From Bacteroidia bacterium (GTDB taxonomy: Bacteria; Bacteroidota; Bacteroidia; SpSt-205): a DNA stretch of 47,495 nt. The notes beneath the pieces are model-generated. The model was not told where the DNA came from. It made no database searches and saw nothing but the letters and a program-made list of their open reading frames with translations. Within the stretch, counting starts at the first letter, position 1. Each line of letters begins with the position of its first letter. Positions 33,785-41,257 of the stretch are shown in pieces. The stretch spans positions 1 through 47,495 of the forward strand of contig JANWXY010000003.1 in NCBI GenBank assembly GCA_025057135.1, given 5' to 3'. A program made the translations under genes and the position numbers.

Positions 33785-34933
33785 TCAGCGAATTTGGTGT
33801 GCTTGAGTCTCGTCGCGATGCTTCGCTAAATAAGGCATGAACGGCGTACCGCCTGTGCCTACTTCGGTGGGGTTCGTAACGCTGAGCTGGTGCTGCCTAG
33901 CGATATACTGAGCGGCATATTCCAAGTGTTTCGTGCGAAAGCGCTCTATCCAGTGAAGGCAGGTATTATACAGTTCCTTCAAAGCTGAGGTACGGCCGAA
34001 AAAGGTTCGGTCTATCTTCTGGCTTTCTATATCAAGGATAAACTGTCTATGCTTCGGTGGCATATACTCCAGCATTTCTCGCAAATAGGCACGCAGGGGA
34101 TCATCAGCATGCTGGATACCTAAAGCGGCATCCAGCGCAGGAATGATAGAGCTCTGGGCTCCCGTTTCCCCACGAAACTGCTGGGGCTGCGAGTAGGCAG
34201 CTACCCCTTCATATCGGAGCCCATTTGGAAGGGCGGGATTATTCTTCCAGCCATGAATGTATGGACGCACTCGGTGATAGTATATGTAAGGGTCACATGC
34301 TTCAGGCATACGCAGGAGAATCGCATATACCCGCTCTAAAGCCCCGGCTATCTGGGAGAGCGCTTCTTCAGCAGTGGTGGTATTTTGCGTTTGATAAGCC
34401 TCTACTAAAATGGGTATAGCTTGAATGGCAGGGACAGCTGCTGCCTCTATGGCCACATGGATGAGAATAAACCACTCTTCATCTATGCCGCCCAAAAAGT
34501 TCTGTAAAAGGGCGATGTTATCCAGTGTGACGGGCCCCTCAGGTTCTAATCTGTACCAGTTATCTAACGCATAAGAGGCGTAAGAGAGCACAGGAGGACG
34601 TCCCAATCTTTGAGCTACGGTGTACCAGGGAAGGGCGATGTTCTCTGGAAGCGAATCCGAGGGCGTACTTTCGCCCCATACCCATGCATGCCCGAGATAA
34701 GAAAGCGCCTGCATGGCTCGGCGCCATTCCCCTTCTGTCCGTAGATGAGGGGTCGGGTCCAAAACGGGCATCTGTCGGAGAAAATGGCGTATGCGCCCAC
34801 TCACGAGGAGCTTTGGTAGAGCATAAGCATATTCATCCCACACACTCAGGGCCGCCGGCAGATATCTCACAGGGTCCTGAGAAGGCAGAAATCCTCGCTC
34901 GCTGCTTATATCATAGGCCGATAGCACCAACAT
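33785..34933 (-). CDS. ido: Indoleamine 2,3-dioxygenase-family haem protein
   Basis: Haem dioxygenase expected to open the indole ring of tryptophan to N-formylkynurenine. Across 382 aa it shows IDO family landmarks: YLGHAWVWGE and ENIALPWYTVAQRLGRPP in the first part, FRGETGAQSSIIPALDAALG (substrate-pocket loop with the SGAQS-like motif, here TGAQS), the proximal haem ligand His336 in FRTKHLEYAAQYI, and the C-terminal GTGGTPFMPYL. Bacteria usually use tryptophan 2,3-dioxygenase, so an IDO is less common. An exact TAAGTTTG element ends four bases before the ATG at 34933. It leads a two-gene unit with the E2 gene; no kynureninase or kynurenine formamidase is nearby. Confidence 0.92.
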   Translation of the reverse strand: MLVLSAYDISSERGFLPSQDPVRYLPAALSVWDEYAYALPKLLVSGRIRHFLRQMPVLDPTPHLRTEGEWRRAMQALSYLGHAWVWGESTPSDSLPENIALPWYTVAQRLGRPPVLSYASYALDNWYRLEPEGPVTLDNIALLQNFLGGIDEEWFILIHVAIEAAAVPAIQAIPILVEAYQTQNTTTAEEALSQIAGALERVYAILLRMPEACDPYIYYHRVRPYIHGWKNNPALPNGLRYEGVAAYSQPQQFRGETGAQSSIIPALDAALGIQHADDPLRAYLREMLEYMPPKHRQFILDIESQKIDRTFFGRTSALKELYNTCLHWIERFRTKHLEYAAQYIARQHQLSVTNPTEVGTGGTPFMPYLAKHRDETQAHQIR

Positions 34934-34937
34934 CGGA

Positions 34938-34945
34938 CAAACTTA
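34938..34945 (-). promoter_or_regulatory. -7 promoter element of the ido operon
   Basis: Minus strand reads TAAGTTTG (exact), then tccg, then ATG at 34933. It sits in the 27-bp region divergent from the flippase gene. Confidence 0.83.
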
Positions 34946-34960
34946 TGCATTTTCGGAGGG

Positions 34961-36523
34961 GTGAAGCATAAACAGGTAGCTCAGGGTGCTCTTTGGAATG
35001 CTGCGGGTTATCTTTTGGGTGGAAGCCTCGCAGTCCTCTATCCAGTGCTTTTTGTCTACTGGCTCGGACGAAGTGCTTATGGCCTCGTCAGTTATCTGGC
35101 TCTGATTGTCAGCCAATCTTATCTCCTAAACCTTGGGCTTGGAGAAGCTATGGCCCAACGGCTCACAGTAGCTGTGTCTCGCGGAAATCTTTCAGAGGGA
35201 ATCGCTTTTGTACGAGCGGCTTTGACTGGGGTATGGCTGATGAGTGCAGGTCTCGGCTTATGGTGGATGATTTTCGGTGTAGAGGGACTTTGCTTGATTT
35301 TACCATTAGAGGCGGCTGGGCAACGGCTGCTGTATAGCTCACGAGCATGGCTTCCCCCAGCGATGTGGGGCATTCAAACAGGTATGCTACTGAGCTGGAT
35401 ACCAATAGCGCTCGGTCGCTTCCGATCTGCGGCTGCGCATACCCTTCTCCAGACGCTCTGGCAGGCTTTTTTCCCGCTATTTATCCTGGCTATCAGCCCC
35501 ATGCAATCCCCAGAAACCGCTCTAAAATCCATCTTTCTTGGCTACTTCCTCTATGGACTAAGTATGTGGATACTTGCATGGCGCTGGCTAAGCACTTATC
35601 CCCTCCCCGGTCAAATCGCACTGTTAGGCCCCCTTCTCAAAAAAAGCATATGGAGTGGTCTCCAAGGAATAGGCGCTATCCCCTACACATTCACGGAACG
35701 CACTCTTATAGGCCGTTGGGCTTCGCTTGAGTTGATGGGCTTTTATTCTGCAGTGCATTTCATTCTTTCCAAAGCCATCGCCATCGCAGTGAAAGGATTA
35801 GAAAGTCTTTTTCCGGTGTTTGGTTCAGTCGCTGATAGCCCTACTCGTCAGGTCCTTCGCCTCAGCCAGACGGTATGGTTTATTTCGCTTGGGGCCGGTA
35901 TACTTACTCTGGGCGCTTTGGGCAGTTTGGCTTTACTTCTTCTGCTACTACCGGTACGGATAGAGCTCCACGAACGGGTCATCTTAGGCATGGGAATAGG
36001 TTTTTTCGTGGCCCAGTTACCCATTATTCCAATAACGACTTTCCTTCAAAGTCGCGGCTATTTCCGACAGCTTTTCTGGATAAACCTGCTGCCAATCGCC
36101 GCTGTTTTACTTTTATCGCCAATCTTCGTAGCTTATAGGCTCTTTTTTCTGGCGAATATCTTCGGAGCTGTGGGATGGATGGTGATTTACATTTTCTTTA
36201 CTCTTGAAGGCAAAACTGCTCGTGCTCTCTGGCGTGCATGGGTTCTACCTACTTACGGAAAGATGCTCCTTGTATGTGGAGTAGGAATAGCGGCATATAT
36301 CTTTCTGCCAAAATACATTGGGAGAGAAGTGGGAACTATCGGTGCAGCTGCGAGTCTGTGGGGCTTAGCGGTGGGGCTAATTCTCAGTGAAAAAAGTGGC
36401 TCTCTATGGGGGGCTAAGCGAGACCTCCTCTTTCAGACGCTTCTGTCAGTACGGGGTTTAGCCCAGAGTATGCGGGGGGGTTTCTTTCGCCCACTGCGGA
36501 AGGCTTCGCCGAATAATCGGTAA
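34961..36523 (+). CDS. Polysaccharide flippase (Wzx/MOP superfamily)
   Basis: Inner-membrane lipid-linked sugar exporter. The 520-aa sequence is almost entirely hydrophobic with about 12-14 helices and has the typical N-terminus (QVAQGALWNAAGYLLGGSLA) of O-antigen/polysaccharide exporters. The GTG start at 34961 is the first in frame; GGAGGG just upstream could act as a ribosome-binding site, while the nearest -7-like sequence (CATTTTCG, five bases away) has two mismatches. It is divergent from ido by 27 bp. Its last 66 bases overlap the 222-aa gene on the other strand. Confidence 0.82.
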   Translation: MKHKQVAQGALWNAAGYLLGGSLAVLYPVLFVYWLGRSAYGLVSYLALIVSQSYLLNLGLGEAMAQRLTVAVSRGNLSEGIAFVRAALTGVWLMSAGLGLWWMIFGVEGLCLILPLEAAGQRLLYSSRAWLPPAMWGIQTGMLLSWIPIALGRFRSAAAHTLLQTLWQAFFPLFILAISPMQSPETALKSIFLGYFLYGLSMWILAWRWLSTYPLPGQIALLGPLLKKSIWSGLQGIGAIPYTFTERTLIGRWASLELMGFYSAVHFILSKAIAIAVKGLESLFPVFGSVADSPTRQVLRLSQTVWFISLGAGILTLGALGSLALLLLLLPVRIELHERVILGMGIGFFVAQLPIIPITTFLQSRGYFRQLFWINLLPIAAVLLLSPIFVAYRLFFLANIFGAVGWMVIYIFFTLEGKTARALWRAWVLPTYGKMLLVCGVGIAAYIFLPKYIGREVGTIGAAASLWGLAVGLILSEKSGSLWGAKRDLLFQTLLSVRGLAQSMRGGFFRPLRKASPNNR

Positions 36524-37126
36524 AAGCGTCTCCTCTATCGGAACAATCCATGGGCTCTCTACGGCAAGTGTATAGGGCACAGGCAAATGGGGATATTCTT
36601 TCAATAGATGCTCGCGCACCCGTAAAAAGCCTAACGAAAAAGCGCTATACGAATACTCCCGAAGATAACTCAAATGTATCGCTACCTGTTGAGTATCAGC
36701 CGTGTATAAATGCCGAATCTCATAGACATACACACGAATGGTAGACTCAGTGCCTCGCCGCAGAAATAAATACCCCTCGTCTCTGTGAAGCGGAACAACC
36801 CCCACTGCATGCACCTCTAAGGTGTGCGCAATCGTATCAAATAGGTTTTTCCCCTCCTCAATAGCGCTCTCTAAGCGCGGGAGCGAGAAGCTAACTATAT
36901 CCTCTAAGGTCGCTATTTGAGGGTCATCCTCCGAAGAGACATGGTGAAGTTCCTCAGATATGCGTGTCATTTCCATGTAGGAAGCGACGAGGTCCCCCAA
37001 AGAGGGATATACTTTCTGGGCTAAAAACTCCTTGCTGACTTTCCTTAGGTAGGCGAGCAGGCGATACTGCTGATACTCAGCATCAAACAGCTCTTCTAAA
37101 TACCAGCCGGGACGTAGCCGTTCCAT
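36458..37126 (-). CDS. Hypothetical protein downstream of iscA
   Basis: A 222-aa soluble protein I do not recognise. It starts six bases after the iscA stop, so it is probably the second gene of that unit. No signal peptide, helix of membrane type or metal motif is seen; the first half is strongly helical and acidic (EYQQYRLLAYLRKVSKEFLA), the second half more mixed with a tyrosine-rich stretch (SYLREYSYSAFSLGFLRVRE). The 3' end overlaps the flippase gene by 66 bases in convergent orientation. Confidence 0.7.
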   Translation of the reverse strand: MERLRPGWYLEELFDAEYQQYRLLAYLRKVSKEFLAQKVYPSLGDLVASYMEMTRISEELHHVSSEDDPQIATLEDIVSFSLPRLESAIEEGKNLFDTIAHTLEVHAVGVVPLHRDEGYLFLRRGTESTIRVYVYEIRHLYTADTQQVAIHLSYLREYSYSAFSLGFLRVREHLLKEYPHLPVPYTLAVESPWIVPIEETLLPIIRRSLPQWAKETPPHTLG

Positions 37127-37132
37127 AAGGAA

Positions 37133-37456
37133 CTATACGGCAAAGCTCGTACCGCAGGCGCAAGTACGCGTAGCATTCGGATTGATGAAATGAAATCCCT
37201 TACCCTCCAGCCCGTCCGTAAAATCCAGTTGTGTGCCTGCTAAGTAGAGAAGGCTTTTCTTAGGGACAATTAGCTCTATCCCTTCGGAGTGAAATGAGAG
37301 CTCACCCTCCCTCAGTGTGTCAGCAAAACTAAGGTCATAAGTCAGCCCAGAGCACCCACCGGCTTTAACCTCTATCCGAAGACGAGGGTGAGTATAGCCC
37401 TCTTCGGCACATAGCCGATGAATATGTGCCGCAGCACGAGGTGTCACGGAGAGCAT
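37133..37456 (-). CDS. A-type iron-sulfur cluster carrier (IscA/SufA/ErpA-like)
   Basis: Scaffold or carrier that binds iron or a [2Fe-2S]/[4Fe-4S] cluster and delivers it to apoproteins. The three conserved cysteines are at Cys35 (GGCSGLTY), Cys99 and Cys101 (CACGTSF), as in the whole A-type family. The protein has 107 aa. I start at ATG 37456 and not at an in-frame TTG six bases upstream, because a TATATTTG element ends three bases before this ATG and overlaps the TTG. Which member (IscA, SufA, ErpA) it is cannot be told without the isc/suf context, which is absent. Confidence 0.93.
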   Translation of the reverse strand: MLSVTPRAAAHIHRLCAEEGYTHPRLRIEVKAGGCSGLTYDLSFADTLREGELSFHSEGIELIVPKKSLLYLAGTQLDFTDGLEGKGFHFINPNATRTCACGTSFAV

Positions 37457-37459
37457 ACT

Positions 37460-37467
37460 CAAATATA
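37460..37467 (-). promoter_or_regulatory. -7 promoter element of the iscA-like gene
   Basis: Minus strand reads TATATTTG (exact), three bases before ATG 37456. Confidence 0.72.
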
Positions 37468-37513
37468 CAAAAAATCATCATGTACCCGTTCAGGACAATC
37501 TTTTAGGGCGCGT

Positions 37514-38833
37514 TTATGCCTCTGTTAGGAGCTTCACGGCGGTTTCAGCTGCGGCCATAGCGCCCTCTATATACCCCATCCATGTGACGGCGCGTTCTGT
37601 TCCGCACCAATATAATGGAGGAATAGGCTGGCGCAGACTCTCTCCGAAGTAGCCCCATCCCCCAGGAGGGAAAAATCCCGCATAACATCCGCCTATCAGG
37701 GGATCATCTGCCCAAGTTTTGTGATAAAGCCAGCGGGGATTTCGCCCGAATATTTGACGAATCTCCCCCGCATAGTACGCTTGCCTCTCTTCTGGCGAGC
37801 GATGCAAAAGCCCTCGGGCGACTTTCCCCACGCCAAAACCAGTAATTTGACCATAAGAGCCATCTTCCGGAGAAGTGTCAAATGTAACCCGTAGAGCCCC
37901 TTCCAAGCGCAGCACATGACCGCTTAATCCCTCCTCCCGCCAGAAAGGCCTGTCAAAAATCGCTATTACTTTCGTGACTGTCCCCATCGGCATACGCTGG
38001 GGAAGCTGTGCATATACTGGCGGCAAAGGCGGACTAAACTCAATAGTTTTCATCGCAGCAGGCGGTATGGCGAATAACGCCGTCCGGGCGTTGTATGTTT
38101 TGTTTGTTGTACGCAAAGAGACCTTGTCTGCTTGCCAGAGGATAGAATACACCCGCTCATGAGTTATCCATGGCACCTGTTGGGCTATGCTTTCTATGAG
38201 CGTGGCTGCTCCGTAAGAAAACTTGAGTTCTTGCGCTCCGCCCTCAGCTTCAATCAGGGCTTCTAAGCTGCCAGCACTTCTAATGTAAAAGAGCGCATGC
38301 CAAAGAGATACTTCTGCTGGCTCGCATCCGAGCACAGTAGATAGCCCTATGGCGAAGGCTTCGTACGCCTGTGTGGTAGTGAAAGTTCGGCGCATCCACT
38401 CAGCCAGAGTGATCTCATCCCATGCGGGCTGATAGATTTCCCATGGTCTGATTGGAGAGACATTCTGCGCCATCTTCTTAAGCTTTGCTAATCCCCAACC
38501 TAAATCCAAAAGTGCCGCCCAGGAGAGCTTAGGGATAGTTCCATGGTATCGCCGGCGCTTACGGTTGGTTATGAGGAGGTTTGCCCCGTCGGTATAGGTC
38601 CTATGGACGGGTATCTTGTATGCGTTTATCCAGTTCAGAAGCCGGGTATGCTGAGGCCCTATCCACTGCCCTCCTAAATCTATCGGATGTCCCTCTGGGG
38701 TATATGTAGTATGTAGTCGTCCGCCTAAACGGGATGCCGCCTCTATTACCTGTACATTCAATCCCTTTTTCTGCAGAAGATAAGCAGCATACAAGCCACT
38801 TATGCCTCCGCCCACTATAACCACATCCAGCAT
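37514..38833 (-). CDS. Flavin-containing amine oxidase
   Basis: FAD-dependent oxidoreductase of the monoamine oxidase family, deaminating an amine to an aldehyde with H2O2 release. The 439-aa protein begins with the dinucleotide-binding motif VVIVGGGISGLYAAYLL and the second FAD motif RLGGRLHT; the C-terminal FAD-binding part includes GTERAVTWMGYIEGAMAAAE. The order and length match MAO-type enzymes rather than phytoene desaturases. The substrate is unknown; aromatic amines would fit the tyrosine and tryptophan catabolic genes in the window, but this is only a guess. An exact TACTTTTG element ends four bases before ATG 38833. Confidence 0.9.
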   Translation of the reverse strand: MLDVVIVGGGISGLYAAYLLQKKGLNVQVIEAASRLGGRLHTTYTPEGHPIDLGGQWIGPQHTRLLNWINAYKIPVHRTYTDGANLLITNRKRRRYHGTIPKLSWAALLDLGWGLAKLKKMAQNVSPIRPWEIYQPAWDEITLAEWMRRTFTTTQAYEAFAIGLSTVLGCEPAEVSLWHALFYIRSAGSLEALIEAEGGAQELKFSYGAATLIESIAQQVPWITHERVYSILWQADKVSLRTTNKTYNARTALFAIPPAAMKTIEFSPPLPPVYAQLPQRMPMGTVTKVIAIFDRPFWREEGLSGHVLRLEGALRVTFDTSPEDGSYGQITGFGVGKVARGLLHRSPEERQAYYAGEIRQIFGRNPRWLYHKTWADDPLIGGCYAGFFPPGGWGYFGESLRQPIPPLYWCGTERAVTWMGYIEGAMAAAETAVKLLTEA

Positions 38834-38837
38834 TTTT

Positions 38838-38870
38838 CAAAAGTAAAGCTATATTCGTCTTATGTACAAA
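38838..38870 (-). promoter_or_regulatory. Amine oxidase promoter (-33 TTTG, -7 TACTTTTG)
   Basis: On the minus strand, TTTG at 38870-38867, 21 bases, TACTTTTG at 38845-38838, then aaaa and ATG 38833. The -33 box lies inside the first codons of the divergent nitrilase-family gene. Confidence 0.83.
38850..38857 (+). promoter_or_regulatory. -7 promoter element of the nitrilase-family gene
   Basis: TATATTCG (one mismatch), then tctt, then ATG 38862. It starts four bases from the amine oxidase -7 element on the other strand. Confidence 0.55.
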
Positions 38871-39977
38871 AGACTTGCGCTAATCCTCACAGGCGCGCTC
38901 ATACTCATAAGTCTGACTTATTGGCTCCTCATGCAACCTATGAGCTGCGATGCGCAGTTTAGTATGAAATCCCTGACGATTGAACGGGTAGGCTCTGGGC
39001 AAAGGACGATTGTGGGATTTCAGCCATACTTAGAACCCGCAGATTACGCCTGCGTTGAGCGGTTTGAGCACAAGCTGTCTGCATATTTGGATTCTGCGCG
39101 GGCGGTAGGTTGCTTGCCAGAGAGCGCGATTGTGGCTTTTCCGGAATACATCGGGACATGGCTCGTACTCTTGGGAGAGCCGGCTGGGTGCTTTCGTGCC
39201 CAGACTCTAAATAGTGCCCTCACATGGGCAGTTTTACGCCAACCCTATCGCTTCTGGACATTTTATCAAAAAGCTACCAAGGAGGGGTGGGGCGACCCTG
39301 CTGCGGTGGCGGCTTTTCGTTCGAAAGCCCCTCAAATGGCAGAGGCATTTCATCAGGTTTTTTCTCGTCTCGCTCGCTCTTATAGGGTATTCATAGTCGC
39401 AGGTTCCATAGTACTCCCGGGAGCTCGAATAATAAACGATACCCTACACATAGACCCTGCAGCCCCCTTGGAAAACGTTTCTCTCTTTTACTATCCCGAT
39501 GGGCATGCCGACCCAAAGATTGTGAAGAAGGCTTTTCCGATTGCGCAGGAGTTGGGCTTCACTCGTCCAGGAAAGGTCGAAGACCTACCTATTTATGAAA
39601 CACCTTTGGGACGGATCGGGGTGCTGATATGTGCAGATAGCTGGTTTCCAGCGAGTTACAAGTCTATGGGAAAAGTAGATTTGCTCATTGTACCGTCATA
39701 CTTGATGGGTGACTCCTGCTGGACCTCCCCATGGCGGGGCTACAGTGGCTGGGCCACTCCTGATGATGTCTCTCGTACCCAAATAACCGAAGGAGAAGCC
39801 TGGCTTACCTATGCGATGGGCGGGCGCCTTCCCTCTCACAATCCCAATGCCATAGGGATGAATATCTTTCTTAAGGGACGATTCTGGGAGTTAGGGGCAG
39901 ACGGTCGGGCCGTTTTCGTTTCTGATGGCAAGGTCTCTACGTCAGAGGCCGACATCATTTGCTTGAAGCTGCGATAA
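38862..39977 (+). CDS. Carbon-nitrogen hydrolase (nitrilase superfamily), membrane-anchored
   Basis: The catalytic Glu-Lys-Cys triad of the superfamily is visible: Glu95 (AFPEYIG), Lys222/Lys223 (KIVKKAFPI) and Cys257 (VLICADSWFP). The N-terminus (RLALILTGALILISLTYWLL) is a single hydrophobic anchor or uncleaved signal, so the enzyme probably acts outside the cytoplasmic membrane, which is unusual for amidases of this fold other than Lnt. At 371 aa it is longer than typical ~280-aa amidases. The substrate cannot be deduced. It is divergent from the amine oxidase with only 28 bp between the start codons. Confidence 0.85.
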   Translation: MYKRLALILTGALILISLTYWLLMQPMSCDAQFSMKSLTIERVGSGQRTIVGFQPYLEPADYACVERFEHKLSAYLDSARAVGCLPESAIVAFPEYIGTWLVLLGEPAGCFRAQTLNSALTWAVLRQPYRFWTFYQKATKEGWGDPAAVAAFRSKAPQMAEAFHQVFSRLARSYRVFIVAGSIVLPGARIINDTLHIDPAAPLENVSLFYYPDGHADPKIVKKAFPIAQELGFTRPGKVEDLPIYETPLGRIGVLICADSWFPASYKSMGKVDLLIVPSYLMGDSCWTSPWRGYSGWATPDDVSRTQITEGEAWLTYAMGGRLPSHNPNAIGMNIFLKGRFWELGADGRAVFVSDGKVSTSEADIICLKLR

Positions 39978-40159
39978 ACCAGAACCTCTGTCTTTTTTTC
40001 CTCTCCCTGAATAAGGGCATCCTATGTGTGACCGTTTTTTTCTTCACAAGCATATAAATCCATCTACAATAGGGTACGCAATAACCGACAAAGTTAGGAG
40101 CGGACAAGCTTGTAGTTCCATCTATGATGTGTGAAAAAAGTGTTACATTTGCACCGCTT
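39978..40159. other. Intergenic region before the 80-aa gene
   Basis: A 182-bp stretch with T-rich runs near 39992 and 40037 and a palindrome ACAAGCTTGT at 40104-40113. Apart from the -7 element at 40144 I see no gene or structured RNA. Confidence 0.5.
40144..40151 (+). promoter_or_regulatory. -7 promoter element of the 80-aa gene
   Basis: TACATTTG (exact), eight bases before ATG 40160. A TTG lies 31 bases upstream, too far for a standard -33 box. Confidence 0.62.
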
Positions 40160-40402
40160 ATGCCGATGCCTAAGATAGAACCGATAGAGCTGGAGTCTCA
40201 AATCCGTCAAGTACGCCGAATACTGATTTTAGAGCTGAACCGCTATAAAGTGACTGGTAAAGCCAACTTAGACGAAGCTGAAATTCTCAAAGGTTTAGAC
40301 ACACTCCGTTCTCTGGAGCGCAAAGGGATAAGGAACTTGGACTATTACGACCTGGCTCGCTTCCAACGAATACTACTCAGGCTCCCTGCCTCTCAAAACT
40401 AA
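40160..40402 (+). CDS. Hypothetical small protein (80 aa)
   Basis: A charged, helical protein (IELESQIRQVRRILILELNR, ILKGLDTLRSLERKG) with no membrane segment, cysteine or known motif that I recognise. The ATG at 40160 is chosen over an upstream ATG at 40124 because the latter would place the TACATTTG element inside the coding sequence. It is 39 bases upstream of the SGNH/MBOAT genes and may be co-transcribed with them. Confidence 0.62.
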   Translation: MPMPKIEPIELESQIRQVRRILILELNRYKVTGKANLDEAEILKGLDTLRSLERKGIRNLDYYDLARFQRILLRLPASQN

Positions 40403-40441
40403 TATCCTTCATCTAAAAAAGTATTCAGCCTACCCTGGGGC

Positions 40442-41257
40442 ATGAGCTCAGGGTGGCGAGCGTATTGGTCTTATTGGCTGCTCATAACAGTTTCTCTTGT
40501 ACTTTTTGTAAAACTAAGTCCTTTTTTGCCTGAAAAGTGGGAGCGGATTATGCTCCCTGAGATGGAAGAGCCTGCTATGCCTTCGGGGAGCCAAACACTC
40601 ATTACCATCAAGATTCCTCCACCAATAAGGAGAGAACAAAAATCATCTAAAAAACAGACCACCGAGGAGATAGAGAAAGACACCAGCACTTCGTCCGAAC
40701 GCATACTGCTGATAGGTGATTCTATGATAGAATGGCTCTGTCGGCGGTTAGCAAGCTGGTGTAAGGCGCAAGGTTACCAGCTTTATACGGTTATATGGCC
40801 CAGCTCTGGGATTATGTGGTGGGGACGCTCTGATACACTCCGAAGGTTCATAGAAGCTCACCGCCCTACATATATCCTGATATCTCTGGGCTCCAATGAA
40901 CTTCTCGTTCCTGGCGTAAAAACCCTCGAGCCGTATTTAGAGCGGATTTTTGAGCAGGTAGGCGATATTCCCGTAGTGTGGATAGGTCCGCCTGCATGGA
41001 CTAAGGACAAGGGCCTGATACGCATGCTAAAAGAGCGTATGGGACCTGGGCGTTATCTCTCTTCTGAAAGGCTTATTATGGAGAGAGCTTCTGATGGGGC
41101 GCATCCTATTCCCAGTGAAGCATACAGATGGGCTGATACCCTTGTGAGTTACCTCCGAGATTCCGCTCTCTATCCTTTAGCTTTTTCTCAAAGCCCGCCG
41201 CCTCAGCTTACGACTATTCCGCATAGGACTTACCTTCTCAAACCGCATGCCCCTTGA
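40442..41257 (+). CDS. SGNH/GDSL hydrolase with N-terminal membrane anchor
   Basis: Predicted esterase or acyltransferase partner working on the periplasmic side. One N-terminal helix (~10-24) is followed by a charged linker (~60-85) and the SGNH domain: catalytic Ser94 (IGDSMIEW), Gly150/Asn152 (SLGSNELL) and the Asp218/His221 pair (DGAHP). The gene overlaps the MBOAT acyltransferase by 11 bases. Paired MBOAT and anchored SGNH proteins O-acetylate exported polysaccharides (as in the alginate AlgI/AlgJ/AlgX and PatA/PatB systems), which is the likely joint role. The polymer is unknown. Confidence 0.87.
   Translation: MSSGWRAYWSYWLLITVSLVLFVKLSPFLPEKWERIMLPEMEEPAMPSGSQTLITIKIPPPIRREQKSSKKQTTEEIEKDTSTSSERILLIGDSMIEWLCRRLASWCKAQGYQLYTVIWPSSGIMWWGRSDTLRRFIEAHRPTYILISLGSNELLVPGVKTLEPYLERIFEQVGDIPVVWIGPPAWTKDKGLIRMLKERMGPGRYLSSERLIMERASDGAHPIPSEAYRWADTLVSYLRDSALYPLAFSQSPPPQLTTIPHRTYLLKPHAP

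Noticed and set aside
40104-40113. Palindrome ACAAGCTTGT as an operator site
   Set aside because: It is an isolated 10-bp palindrome, 30 bases from the -7 element, with no second copy in the window.
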